Positions 51,187 to 59,520 of a stretch of 64,000 nt of DNA are shown here, piece after piece. Position 1 is the first letter of the stretch. The number at the start of each line of letters is the position of its first letter. Origin of the DNA: CAZNRY01 sp964575675 (GTDB lineage: Bacteria > Eisenbacteria > RBG-16-71-46 > CAIMUX01 > VGJL01); contig CAZNRY010000002.1 in the NCBI GenBank assembly GCA_964575675.1, forward strand, positions 1 through 64,000, read 5' to 3'. The translations under genes were made by a program, and so were the position numbers. The notes below the pieces were generated by a model that did no database searches, had not been told where the DNA came from, and saw only the letters and a program-made list of their open reading frames with translations.

Positions 51187-53286
51187 GTGTTGATCCGAGG
51201 GACGATCAAGGGAACGCGGCAGGGATTCGCCTTCCTTTCGCGCGAAGACGGCGGCGAGGACATCTACGTCGCCGAGGAAAACCTCCACGGTGCGATCCAT
51301 GGCGATAGGGTCGAGGCGACTCTGTTCCGGCGTTCCCCTCGGGATTTCCGGGCCGAGGCCGTCGTCGAGAAAGTCCTGGAGCGGACCCGGCCGATCTTGA
51401 CCGGCAACGTGGTGCGCCTTGGACGGACCTACTTCGTCGCCCCCGACACCCCGATCCTTCCCGCGAGAATCCACCTCCGCGGCCTGACCGAGAGAGTCCC
51501 CTCCGGCGCAAAGGTGCTGTTCCGGATCGAGGACCACAAGGATGGCGCGCCCCTCTCGGCATCTTTCGAGGAGCTGCTCGGAGAGGGGAACGACCCCGCC
51601 TTGGATGCCGTCGTCGTCTCGACGGCGCATCAGCTCCCGGGTCGCTTCCCGGACGAGGCGATCGATGAGGCCATGTTCGCCGCAGCGCGGGTCGACGCGG
51701 AGGACCTGGCCCGAAGGCGCTCGTACGCGGACCGTTTCGTCCTCACGATCGACCCGGAAACGGCGAAAGACTTCGACGACGCGATCTCCATCCAGAAGGA
51801 CGCCGCCGGTTACCACCTCCAGGTCCACATCGCCGACGTGTCGTGGTATGTGGCCGAGGGAGGATGTCTCGACGGCGAGGCGTCGCGGCGGGGCAACAGC
51901 GTCTACTTCCCGGGTTCCGTGATTCCGATGCTTCCCGAGGTTCTTTCGACGCACACGGCAAGCCTGGTGCCCGGCGAGGAGCGGCGGGTCTTGACCGTGG
52001 AGATCGACCTCGATCACGGCGGGGAGCCGCTCCGCGTGTCCATGCGCGAGGGACTGATTACGAGTTGCGCCCGTCTTCACTACGAACAGGCGCAGGAGAT
52101 TCTCGATACCGGAGAAGGGGATCCAGAGGTGGAATCGGCGTTGCGCCTCATGGCCGAGCTTGCGCGCCGCCTCCGGAAGCGGCGTTTTGCGCGCGGCGGC
52201 TTTGACCTCGACATCCCGGAGGCGGAGATGACGCTCGGCGCCGACGGGGTGCCTGCGACGCTCACGCGCCACCGGACGCTGGAAACGAACCGCCTCATCG
52301 AGGAGTTCATGATCCTGGCCAATCAATCGGTTGGGCGTTTTGTCGTCAATGCCGGGATGCCGCTCATCTTCCGGATCCACGAGGAGCCCGAAGCGGCGGC
52401 GCTGGGGCGGTTCGCGGAGATCGCGCTGACATTGGTTCCCGGGGCCTCGCCGCGGGACGTCGAGACGATTCCCGCGCTGCGGCGGTTTCTCGTCGGACTT
52501 CCCCCTGGTGCCTTGACCTCGATCGTCCATGCCTTCTTCCTGAGAAGCATGAAGCAGGCCGTCTACTCTCCGGTCGACGCGGGACACTTCGGGCTTGGGA
52601 TCGACAGTTACTGCCATTTCACCTCGCCGATCCGTCGGTACCCCGATCTCTTCAACCACCGTGTCGTTCGCTGGCTCATCCGCAATCCCGATCCGGCCGG
52701 GAACGTGCGGGAGGGCGCATCCCGTCAGTGGCGGGAGGATGCCCGGCGGCATTCCCTGAGCTGCAGCAGGACGGAAAGAACGGCCGCCGTCGCCGAGCGG
52801 GAGATCGCGCGGATCAAGGTGTTGAGGTGGGCCGAGCGGCGGATGGGAGAGTGCCACTGGGGGCGTGTTGTCGGACTGACCTCCTCGGGCCTCTTCATCG
52901 AGCTCGAGGAGTTTCCCGTCGAGGGTTTCGTCGCGCGTGCTACATTACGCGCGGGCAGTCGTCTTCGGGAGGAGCGCTTGGCATTCGTCGAGGGGCGGAG
53001 CAAGTGGGAGCTCCGTCTTGGGGACCGCGTTGAGGTGCAGATCGTCCGGGTCGATGTTCGCGAGCGTTTGCTCGATCTGCTCTTGGTTGGGCGGAGAGGG
53101 GATGGGACGAAGAGACCGCCCGCCGCATCCAAGAGCATGCGGCGGGCGCAGCGCGCAACGGCACGGAGGGCACGCGGGGGCGAGACTCGGATCAAGCCGC
53201 ACGCCGATCGTGCCGAACGGAAGAGGGGGGGCGGGAGTTCGAAAAAGACCCGGATCCCCCGCCACCGATCAGGAGGGAGCAGATGA
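51187..53286 (+). CDS. rnr: Ribonuclease R
   Basis: A 699-residue RNB-family 3'-5' exoribonuclease. The N-terminal cold-shock domain (GTIKGTRQGFAFLSREDGGE) is followed by a second one, then the catalytic RNB domain (TIDPETAKDFDDAISI carries the active-site Asp residues; RRGNSVYFPGSVIPMLP), an S1 domain, and a strongly basic Lys/Arg tail (~640-699). The helix-turn-helix N-terminus of E. coli RNase R is absent. GTG 51187 is chosen because homology begins there; GTG 51148 also fits but abuts the terminator. Its TGA overlaps the PilZ ATG. Confidence 0.9.
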   Translation: MLIRGTIKGTRQGFAFLSREDGGEDIYVAEENLHGAIHGDRVEATLFRRSPRDFRAEAVVEKVLERTRPILTGNVVRLGRTYFVAPDTPILPARIHLRGLTERVPSGAKVLFRIEDHKDGAPLSASFEELLGEGNDPALDAVVVSTAHQLPGRFPDEAIDEAMFAAARVDAEDLARRRSYADRFVLTIDPETAKDFDDAISIQKDAAGYHLQVHIADVSWYVAEGGCLDGEASRRGNSVYFPGSVIPMLPEVLSTHTASLVPGEERRVLTVEIDLDHGGEPLRVSMREGLITSCARLHYEQAQEILDTGEGDPEVESALRLMAELARRLRKRRFARGGFDLDIPEAEMTLGADGVPATLTRHRTLETNRLIEEFMILANQSVGRFVVNAGMPLIFRIHEEPEAAALGRFAEIALTLVPGASPRDVETIPALRRFLVGLPPGALTSIVHAFFLRSMKQAVYSPVDAGHFGLGIDSYCHFTSPIRRYPDLFNHRVVRWLIRNPDPAGNVREGASRQWREDARRHSLSCSRTERTAAVAEREIARIKVLRWAERRMGECHWGRVVGLTSSGLFIELEEFPVEGFVARATLRAGSRLREERLAFVEGRSKWELRLGDRVEVQIVRVDVRERLLDLLLVGRRGDGTKRPPAASKSMRRAQRATARRARGGETRIKPHADRAERKRGGGSSKKTRIPRHRSGGSR

Positions 53287-53708
53287 GTTGGGACGGCAAG
53301 AGCGACCGCCGGCGCCATCGTCGGGCAGGGATCCGCATTCGGAGCGAGTTCGGGGACGCGAGTTCTCCCACGTGGGTCGAGACCGTGGACTTCAGCGCCG
53401 GAGGGTTCTCTTGCTGGATGAACCACCCGGTGCAGCCGCTGACAAAGTTGGCCCTTCAGTTCGACTTCCCGCCGTTCGGGACCGAAGACAGCCGGACGGT
53501 GAGCTGCGAGGCAGTTGCAGTCCGCTGCGAGAAGTCCCCGCAGCCGGAGCACAGCTGGACTGTTGCGGCCGCATTCACGGGTCTCGCCAAGTCCGACCGC
53601 GAGTTCATCGAGCGGTATGTCGACTGGCACGACGAGGTGATGAATCCGCCGCAAGCGGAGGAATCGGGCAACGAGGGGGGGGGCGACGCGAGCGGGGAGG
53701 AGGCATGA
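53283..53708 (+). CDS. PilZ-domain protein (c-di-GMP receptor type)
   Basis: A 141-residue single PilZ domain. The c-di-GMP ligands are present: RRRHRR (residues 9-14, providing RxxxR) and DFSAGG (36-41, the D/N-x-S-x-x-G motif). An acidic Glu/Gly-rich tail follows ~residue 120. It starts inside the end of rnr (ATGA) and is coupled to it. Which process it controls is not shown; the secretion and envelope genes nearby are the only hint. Confidence 0.85.
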   Translation: MSWDGKSDRRRHRRAGIRIRSEFGDASSPTWVETVDFSAGGFSCWMNHPVQPLTKLALQFDFPPFGTEDSRTVSCEAVAVRCEKSPQPEHSWTVAAAFTGLAKSDREFIERYVDWHDEVMNPPQAEESGNEGGGDASGEEA

Positions 53709-53816
53709 TCCCCGTTCTTCGTTTGACCGCTGTTCCGAACCTCCGATAGAGTCTAGCTGGAGAGCGCGGGACCGCGGTGACGATCGGAGACGGAACCAGA
53801 TCGGAGGAACCTTCGC

Positions 53817-54827
53817 TTGAATCGCCAATCGAAACGCTCACCCATTCCGGTTTGCCTCCTTCTGCCGCTCCTGCTTCTGCTCCCATCGACCACGTGGGCG
53901 ACCAAGTATGCCGCCGAGTTTCTGCGGATCGGCGTCGGCGCCCGCGCCCTCGGGATGGGGGGAGCCTTTACGGCTCTGGCGAACGATGCCTCGGCCGCGT
54001 ACTGGAATCCGGCCGGTCTGATCACCCTCGGGAACTCTGAGCTTCTCTTCATGCATGCCGAGCAATTCGGCAGTCTCGCAACGCACGATTTCTTCGGATA
54101 CGTGCAACCATTGTCGGGTGAAGGTCCCGCGCCGTCCGCGGCGGTGGGGATCTCTGTGATCCGTTACGGCGTCGATGACATCCTCCTGACGCGCGATGCG
54201 TGGGACGACCTGAACGGCAATGGCAGGCCCGATCCTGGCGAGGTCGACTCCTCGCAGTTCCGCAAGGGGAGCGACGTGGAGTGGGGCGTGTTGTTTTCCT
54301 ATGCCCGCAGCGCCGGCGACCGCCTGGACCTCGGCGGCAATCTGAAGGTCGTCCGCCAAGGGCTGCTGCGGAACACGAGCTTCGGGATGGGGGTAGACCT
54401 GGGAATCCTCTATCGTCTCAACCACGATCTGAGAATCGGCGTGCGTTTGGCTGACATCACGACGACGCAGATTTCGTGGGACACCGGCACGCGCGAGGTT
54501 GTGGCTCCTTCCATGACGCTGGGAGGATGTTGGACGCGCACGGTGCCGGGCATCAGGGGAGATGTGACGCTTTCGCTCGACCTCCCGATGACCTTCGAGG
54601 GTCGCGAGGAGGCCAGCCAGCTGAATGCGGGAAGCGTCGGTACCGATCTCCAAGGCGGACTCGAATACTGGCTTTCCCACGCGATCGCTTTCCGGTTCGG
54701 AACGTCAGCGGGGGAGTGGACCGCGGGAGGCGGACTGCGGTACCGGGGCATGGGAGCCGACTACGCTTTCCTGCCCCACGACGATCTCGGCGACACGCAC
54801 CGCATTTCGGCATCTGCCCGCTTCTAG
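53817..54827 (+). CDS. porV: PorV/PorQ-family outer-membrane beta-barrel protein
   Basis: A 336-residue protein with a signal peptide (~1-27, ending TTWA) and the family opening FLRIGVGARALGMGGAFTALANDASAAYWNPAGL, followed by alternating amphipathic strands ending in a C-terminal Phe (SASARF), the outer-membrane barrel insertion mark. PorV shuttles type IX substrates and partners PorU. The TTG start at 53817 is preferred because GGAGGAA lies 8 nt upstream. It has an upstream PilZ gene and a downstream PEGA gene. The PorU-like gene is in the same orientation 3 kb away. Confidence 0.85.
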   Translation: MNRQSKRSPIPVCLLLPLLLLLPSTTWATKYAAEFLRIGVGARALGMGGAFTALANDASAAYWNPAGLITLGNSELLFMHAEQFGSLATHDFFGYVQPLSGEGPAPSAAVGISVIRYGVDDILLTRDAWDDLNGNGRPDPGEVDSSQFRKGSDVEWGVLFSYARSAGDRLDLGGNLKVVRQGLLRNTSFGMGVDLGILYRLNHDLRIGVRLADITTTQISWDTGTREVVAPSMTLGGCWTRTVPGIRGDVTLSLDLPMTFEGREEASQLNAGSVGTDLQGGLEYWLSHAIAFRFGTSAGEWTAGGGLRYRGMGADYAFLPHDDLGDTHRISASARF

Positions 54828-54982
54828 ACCTCCCGCGGGCGGAACGCGCCCGGCCTGCGGACGGTGCCCGCTCCCGATCCGGCCGGACCGATTCTGACCG
54901 CCCGCATGCAGATCCGGACAAATCCTGTGATCTCCTGCGCCCGGAGCCGCGTCCCGTGACCCGGCGGCCCTGCGCGAACCCA

Positions 54983-55003
54983 TTCTATCAAGCTCAGTTA
55001 GAA
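54983..55003. promoter_or_regulatory. Imperfect palindrome in the leader of the PP2C-PEGA gene
   Basis: Arms TTCTATC and GTTAGAA (one mismatch) around a 7-nt centre lie in an unusually AT-rich dip of this GC-rich region, about 86 bp before the next start codon. It is a possible operator; no -35/-10 was assigned. Confidence 0.3.
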
Positions 55004-55088
55004 CAAGTTGCGTTCCCATTCGTACCCGCCTCGATGCTGGCACTTCCCTGGCAATTCCCCCGAAGTAGCCCAAGAGGAGGAGGGGAAC

Positions 55089-57392
55089 ATGCGCTCAGGA
55101 CCCGAGAATCATGGCCCGACGCGGATCGAGCTCGCGAGCTCCGAGCTGGAGGGTGGAAGCACGATGGCCTGGGTCGACCCGCAGCAGGTGCTTGCCTGTG
55201 TCGCCCAGGTCGACTCGCGGGAGAGTTTCTCGCGGTTTCTCGAGCCGCGGCTGGCCGACATCGATTCCCCCGCGTCCGGCCCTGCGGACGATGGAACGAA
55301 GGCCTTGCCGGCTCGCGTCAGCTGTCTGCTCGAGCGGTTGCGTCAGACCCATGCCCGCCTGTTTCGAGAGAACACAGCGGCTCCTGGTTCCCAGCGGGTC
55401 ATCCGACCGGTCCTAGCGTCGGTTGAAGAGGGAGCGGTCTATTTCCTGAAGGCGGCCCCTTGTTGGGTCTTTCGCGTAAGGAACGGAACGTCGGAGCTGA
55501 TTCGCTCGGGTGGCGACCTGTCGGAGGGCGGCGCGGCTGACGCAGGATTCGGCCAATCGGCGCGGCTGCATCTCGCCGTGAGCTCGGTCGAGGTGCTGCC
55601 GCACGACATCGTGGTCCTCCTCGTCTCGAGTGGCGGCACGAGCCCCGACCGCCTCGCCGTCGCCGGTGTCTTCAAGGCTAACCAAGATCTGAAGCGCGCC
55701 TGCGATGGGCTTGTGAATCTCTTCAGCCTCGCCTCCGCGGGTGTCGGGGCGGTCGCGATGCGGTTCGTCCCCGTCGGCGTGCGGAGCGGGGACGCCGTTC
55801 GCGGGATCGATCTCGTCGGCGACCTTGAGCGTGAGCTATTCGACGGAATCACGACATCGAGCGCGGCTGCACGGCCGGAGGATCCGATGCGATCTGCCCA
55901 GGCGGCGCCTGACTCCGGCGGACTGGGGCTTGAGGAGTTCGTCCTCCCCGCGTTCCTCGAGGAGGCGGGAAATCCGTTTGTTTCGCACCCGCCGGAAGCT
56001 CCCGGAGCGGCGTGCCCATCGCGAAGCGCCGCGCCGGCGTGGGCGGAGAGAAAGAGCGCGGAGGCTGCGGACCGAGGGCCGCTAGCGGCGGGGCCGAGCG
56101 ACTCGGGGTCTGTGGAGGGGCCTGCACGGGTTGAGCCGTTCGAAGCCCAACCCCTGGCAGAGGAGCCGGAATTCGCCCCCAGCGTGGCCGCCCGATTCGA
56201 GACCGGAAGCGATCAGCTTCTCAATCAACCCTCCGCCGATCGCGTCGAGCGGTCCCTCGGTGGGATGCCACCGCGAGGAAAGAGGGTGTTGACCCCATGG
56301 GCCGCGGCTTTCGCGACGGTCCTTGCAACGTTGCTTGCGGTGGTCGGGGTGCCCCGCGGCATTCAGCTGCTTCGTGGGGGCGCAGAGCTTGCCGAAGGGG
56401 GCGTGATCCGCGTTGATCCGGTTCCGCCGGCGCGGGCGATCTTCATCGACGGGGTGGATCAAGAGACCGGATCGCCCGCCATTCTCGAAGGAGTGGCTCC
56501 AGGGGTCCGCCGCGTGCTGCTCGATCTCGGCGCATTTGGTTCGATGGAGGTCAAGGTGCGCGTGAGGACGGGGGAGACGGTCGACCTGCATCCCAGGGCG
56601 ACCGGTTCGCTCGAGATCAGCGCGATCGATGCGCGCCCCCGGGCCTCGGTCTGGTTGTCCGGCCGGCAACGAATGTCCCTGCCGTGCCGGGTCGACTCGC
56701 TCCCCGCCGGATGGCAGGAGGTTCTCTACGAGGACGATCGTCTCCCGCTCTGGCAGCGGCAGGTACTGGTGCTGGCCGGCGAGACTGCGAGGCTGCGGAT
56801 CAACAATGCGTTCGCGACCGACCAAGCGCTCCTTCGCGTCGAGTCTTGGTCCTACCGTCAAGGCGAGGGGCTGCACGCGGCCGACGGCGATACGGTGTTC
56901 GTCGATCGTCGTTACTTCGGCGTGACGCCGATCGAGAGGGAAGTTCCTCCCGGGCTTCACGGTGTCTGTGTCGTCGGGCGCGAGGGCTCAAGTTGGACGG
57001 AGGTGCTGAACCTGACGGCCGGAAGCAGCCGGGTCGTCGCGCCGCGATTCGGACTCGAGCCCTGGCCTCGGATCGATCATCAGGAGCCGGGCCGGATTCT
57101 GCTGCGGGGAGCGGTTCCCTTGACGGCGACCTTCACGTCGCCCGATGGCGCCCCGCCGCGCAACCCGCGCCTTCACTTCCCGGGACTCGATGCGACCGTG
57201 CGCGATCTTCCACTTTCGCCCGTTGATCCGGAGAAGGGGATTTATGTGGGGATCGTGGATCCGCGCTGGATCCCGATGAATCAGGCCGTGGAGTACTACT
57301 TCACCGTGCAAACGACCGAGGGACAGACGCTCTGCTCGGAGCTCTACCGGTTGACGGCCGTAGGGGAGATCTCGCAAGGCATTCTGCCCTGA
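55089..57392 (+). CDS. PP2C-like (degenerate) domain, transmembrane helix and PEGA-type domains
   Basis: A 767-residue membrane protein. Residues ~1-235 read like a PP2C/PPM fold whose metal Asp positions are not evident: the place where DG would be expected reads SSGGTSPDRLAV. An acidic/Pro-rich linker (~280-395) leads to a transmembrane helix (~399-421, WAAAFATVLATLLAVVGVP). The extracytoplasmic part has PEGA-like repeats (ARAIFIDGVDQETGSPAILEGVAPGVR style, then a second at FVDRRYFGVTPIEREVPPG). GGAGGAGGGG precedes ATG 55089. The layout looks like a receptor transmitting between an internal pseudo-phosphatase and the periplasm. Role unknown. Confidence 0.6.
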   Translation: MRSGPENHGPTRIELASSELEGGSTMAWVDPQQVLACVAQVDSRESFSRFLEPRLADIDSPASGPADDGTKALPARVSCLLERLRQTHARLFRENTAAPGSQRVIRPVLASVEEGAVYFLKAAPCWVFRVRNGTSELIRSGGDLSEGGAADAGFGQSARLHLAVSSVEVLPHDIVVLLVSSGGTSPDRLAVAGVFKANQDLKRACDGLVNLFSLASAGVGAVAMRFVPVGVRSGDAVRGIDLVGDLERELFDGITTSSAAARPEDPMRSAQAAPDSGGLGLEEFVLPAFLEEAGNPFVSHPPEAPGAACPSRSAAPAWAERKSAEAADRGPLAAGPSDSGSVEGPARVEPFEAQPLAEEPEFAPSVAARFETGSDQLLNQPSADRVERSLGGMPPRGKRVLTPWAAAFATVLATLLAVVGVPRGIQLLRGGAELAEGGVIRVDPVPPARAIFIDGVDQETGSPAILEGVAPGVRRVLLDLGAFGSMEVKVRVRTGETVDLHPRATGSLEISAIDARPRASVWLSGRQRMSLPCRVDSLPAGWQEVLYEDDRLPLWQRQVLVLAGETARLRINNAFATDQALLRVESWSYRQGEGLHAADGDTVFVDRRYFGVTPIEREVPPGLHGVCVVGREGSSWTEVLNLTAGSSRVVAPRFGLEPWPRIDHQEPGRILLRGAVPLTATFTSPDGAPPRNPRLHFPGLDATVRDLPLSPVDPEKGIYVGIVDPRWIPMNQAVEYYFTVQTTEGQTLCSELYRLTAVGEISQGILP

Positions 57393-57517
57393 GACATCGA
57401 AGCTCGCCTCGCTCCGCGGGACTTGCGGGCCTCCGTCCCCCCGAGCCCTTCGCGCGGGCGGGCGGGCGCGCGGCCGCGCAGGCTCCTGGGCGAGAGATCT
57501 CCATGAGCTTCCGTCCT

Positions 57518-57546
57518 TGACTGAATACATGGCTCTACATATACTT
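57518..57546 (+). promoter_or_regulatory. Near-consensus sigma-70 promoter of the metalloprotease gene
   Basis: TTGACT (57518-57523) and TATACT (57541-57546) are separated by exactly 17 bp, about 80 bp before the start codon. This is the best promoter in the window. Confidence 0.8.
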
Positions 57547-57626
57547 ATCAGAGGTGTTCCGCACATCTCCGCCGCTTGCTCATGCCGTGCGGCGCCATGG
57601 ACTTATCGCGCCGAGGAGGGCCACCG

Positions 57627-59435
57627 ATGAACGCGTTGCGCCTTGTGCTCCTATCCGGATTGCTGCTCTTGGCCGCACAGCCGCAAGCCCTGGCCGCCGA
57701 ACGGCTGGGGGAGCTCAGTTCGCCGTCGGCCCTGCAGGCGATCGAGAGCGCATATGATGCGGGAGAGATCGGTCAGGCGGAGGCGCTCCTCTACAAGCTG
57801 TATGCGCTCCACCAATCGGCCCGCCTTCCGGAGAAGTACCGTGTCGCCGGGGCTGTGCCCGTGAAGTGCGGTACGCAGATCGTCCTTGAAGTGCAGGAAA
57901 GTCTCGCCTCGATGCCGGGCAAGATCGCGCAGGAAGCAGCGGCGCTGCTGGCCCGTCCGACCCTCGACTCCTACATCGACACGACACACTTCCGCGTGCA
58001 CTATGCCACCACGGGGACCGACATGGTCTCTGGCTGGCCGGACGCGACCTATCGCGACGCCGTGATGGACGCTTGCGAAACGAGCTGGGCCCTCTTCCAC
58101 ACCACCAACGGCTGGCCGGCACCTCCGTCCGACGGGGCCGCGGGAGGCGGAAGCGCCCTGATCGACTGCTACGTCGACGATCTCGGGACGGGCGCGTACG
58201 GCGTGACCTATTCAGAGAGCATCGTCGCCGGCGGGCATCCGTTCGACTACACCTCGTACTTCGTCATCGACAACGACTATGTCGGATTCGGCTACGCGGA
58301 CAACAAACTTCCCATGCGCGTCACGGTGGCGCATGAGTATCATCATGTGATCCAGATGGGGCTCAACGCGCAGGGCAGCGGCGGCTGGTTCATGGAGAAC
58401 ACAGCGACGTTCGTGGAGGACGAGGTCTACGACTCGATCAACGACAACTACAACTACCTCTCCCTCATGCTTGCCAACCCGTGGAAAGAACTGAAGACCG
58501 CCAACGGAGGGTTCGAGTACGGCGCCTTCATCTGGCCGACCTATCTTACCGAGGGAATCGGAGGGCACGCCCTCGTTCGGGACACCTGGGTCGAGTACGC
58601 GGATCTCACGAACCTCTACACCTGTTTCGATAACAATCTGGCCCCGTACGGTAAGAACCTCGACACGGCGATGGCGCAGTGGGCGACCTGGAATCTCTTC
58701 ACCTGGCTCCATGATGATGGGAACCACTACGTGGAGGGTTCCGACTATCACTACTACCAGGCCTACGACAAGAACATCACGACCTATCCGCAGACGAACG
58801 TCCATCCGACCTCGACGAAGAAGCCGGCCGGTCTCGGCGCTAACATCACCCGTTTCGCGCGGCAGACGGGATCCACCGACAATAAGATCACCGTCACCTA
58901 CCAGGTCCTGAACGCCTGCTCGTACAATCACGTCATCTCCTTCATGCGGAAGATCGCGAGCCAGTCGGTCTGGGATGTGTGGGACGTCCCGGTCGACGCG
59001 ACGGGAGCCGCCTCGTTCGAGATGACCCAGTGGGACCAGACGGAGTACATGTACATGGTCGTTGCGATGAAACGCGGCTGCGCCCTGGCGGGCACGGACT
59101 TCCAGTTCAGCGCCTCGACGACCTACACGGTTGATGTGGCCGACCTGGCCCCAACGCGTGCGCTTCGCCTCGATCAGAACAGCCCGAATCCGTTCAATCC
59201 ATCGACCGCGATCCGCTTTTCACTTCCCGAGCCGGGATCCGTCCGTCTCGTCGTGCACGATGCGGCGGGGCGCGAGATCAGAAGCCTGGTCGACTCGGTC
59301 CTTCCGGCCGGCGAGCAGGAAGTGCACTGGGGCGGGACCGACGACGCGGGCCGCCTTGTAGCAAGCGGCGTCTACTTCTGCACCCTCGAGGCGAACGGAG
59401 GGAAGACGGTCCGCAAGATGATCCTGTCTCGGTAG
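57627..59435 (+). CDS. Secreted zinc metalloprotease (MXAN_6640-like) with C-terminal FlgD/T9SS-like domain
   Basis: A 602-residue exported protein. A signal peptide (1-24) ends QALAA. The zinc motif is HEYHH (236-240), with Glu257 (ENTATFVEDE) as probable third ligand. Residues ~115-400 resemble the MXAN_6640 putative metalloprotease family. The last ~85 residues are the sorting-type domain (LDQNSPNPFNPSTAIRFSLP, then ending SGVYFCTLEANGGKTV). GAGGAGGG precedes ATG. It has its own strong promoter. A secreted hydrolase, probably for extracellular protein. Confidence 0.85.
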   Translation: MNALRLVLLSGLLLLAAQPQALAAERLGELSSPSALQAIESAYDAGEIGQAEALLYKLYALHQSARLPEKYRVAGAVPVKCGTQIVLEVQESLASMPGKIAQEAAALLARPTLDSYIDTTHFRVHYATTGTDMVSGWPDATYRDAVMDACETSWALFHTTNGWPAPPSDGAAGGGSALIDCYVDDLGTGAYGVTYSESIVAGGHPFDYTSYFVIDNDYVGFGYADNKLPMRVTVAHEYHHVIQMGLNAQGSGGWFMENTATFVEDEVYDSINDNYNYLSLMLANPWKELKTANGGFEYGAFIWPTYLTEGIGGHALVRDTWVEYADLTNLYTCFDNNLAPYGKNLDTAMAQWATWNLFTWLHDDGNHYVEGSDYHYYQAYDKNITTYPQTNVHPTSTKKPAGLGANITRFARQTGSTDNKITVTYQVLNACSYNHVISFMRKIASQSVWDVWDVPVDATGAASFEMTQWDQTEYMYMVVAMKRGCALAGTDFQFSASTTYTVDVADLAPTRALRLDQNSPNPFNPSTAIRFSLPEPGSVRLVVHDAAGREIRSLVDSVLPAGEQEVHWGGTDDAGRLVASGVYFCTLEANGGKTVRKMILSR

Positions 59436-59464
59436 CGCGCACCCCAGGGATCGTCCCTGCATTT

Positions 59465-59497
59465 GAGACCCGGACCGGCGCCGCCGGCCCGGGTCTC
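59465..59497 (+). terminator. GC-rich terminator-like hairpin after the metalloprotease gene
   Basis: A 9-bp perfect outer stem (59465-59473 with 59489-59497) continues after one mismatch into a further GC stem. The T tract is poor, so termination may be partial. Confidence 0.6.
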
Positions 59498-59520
59498 TGT
59501 CTTGCTGCCCGCTCCCCGCG

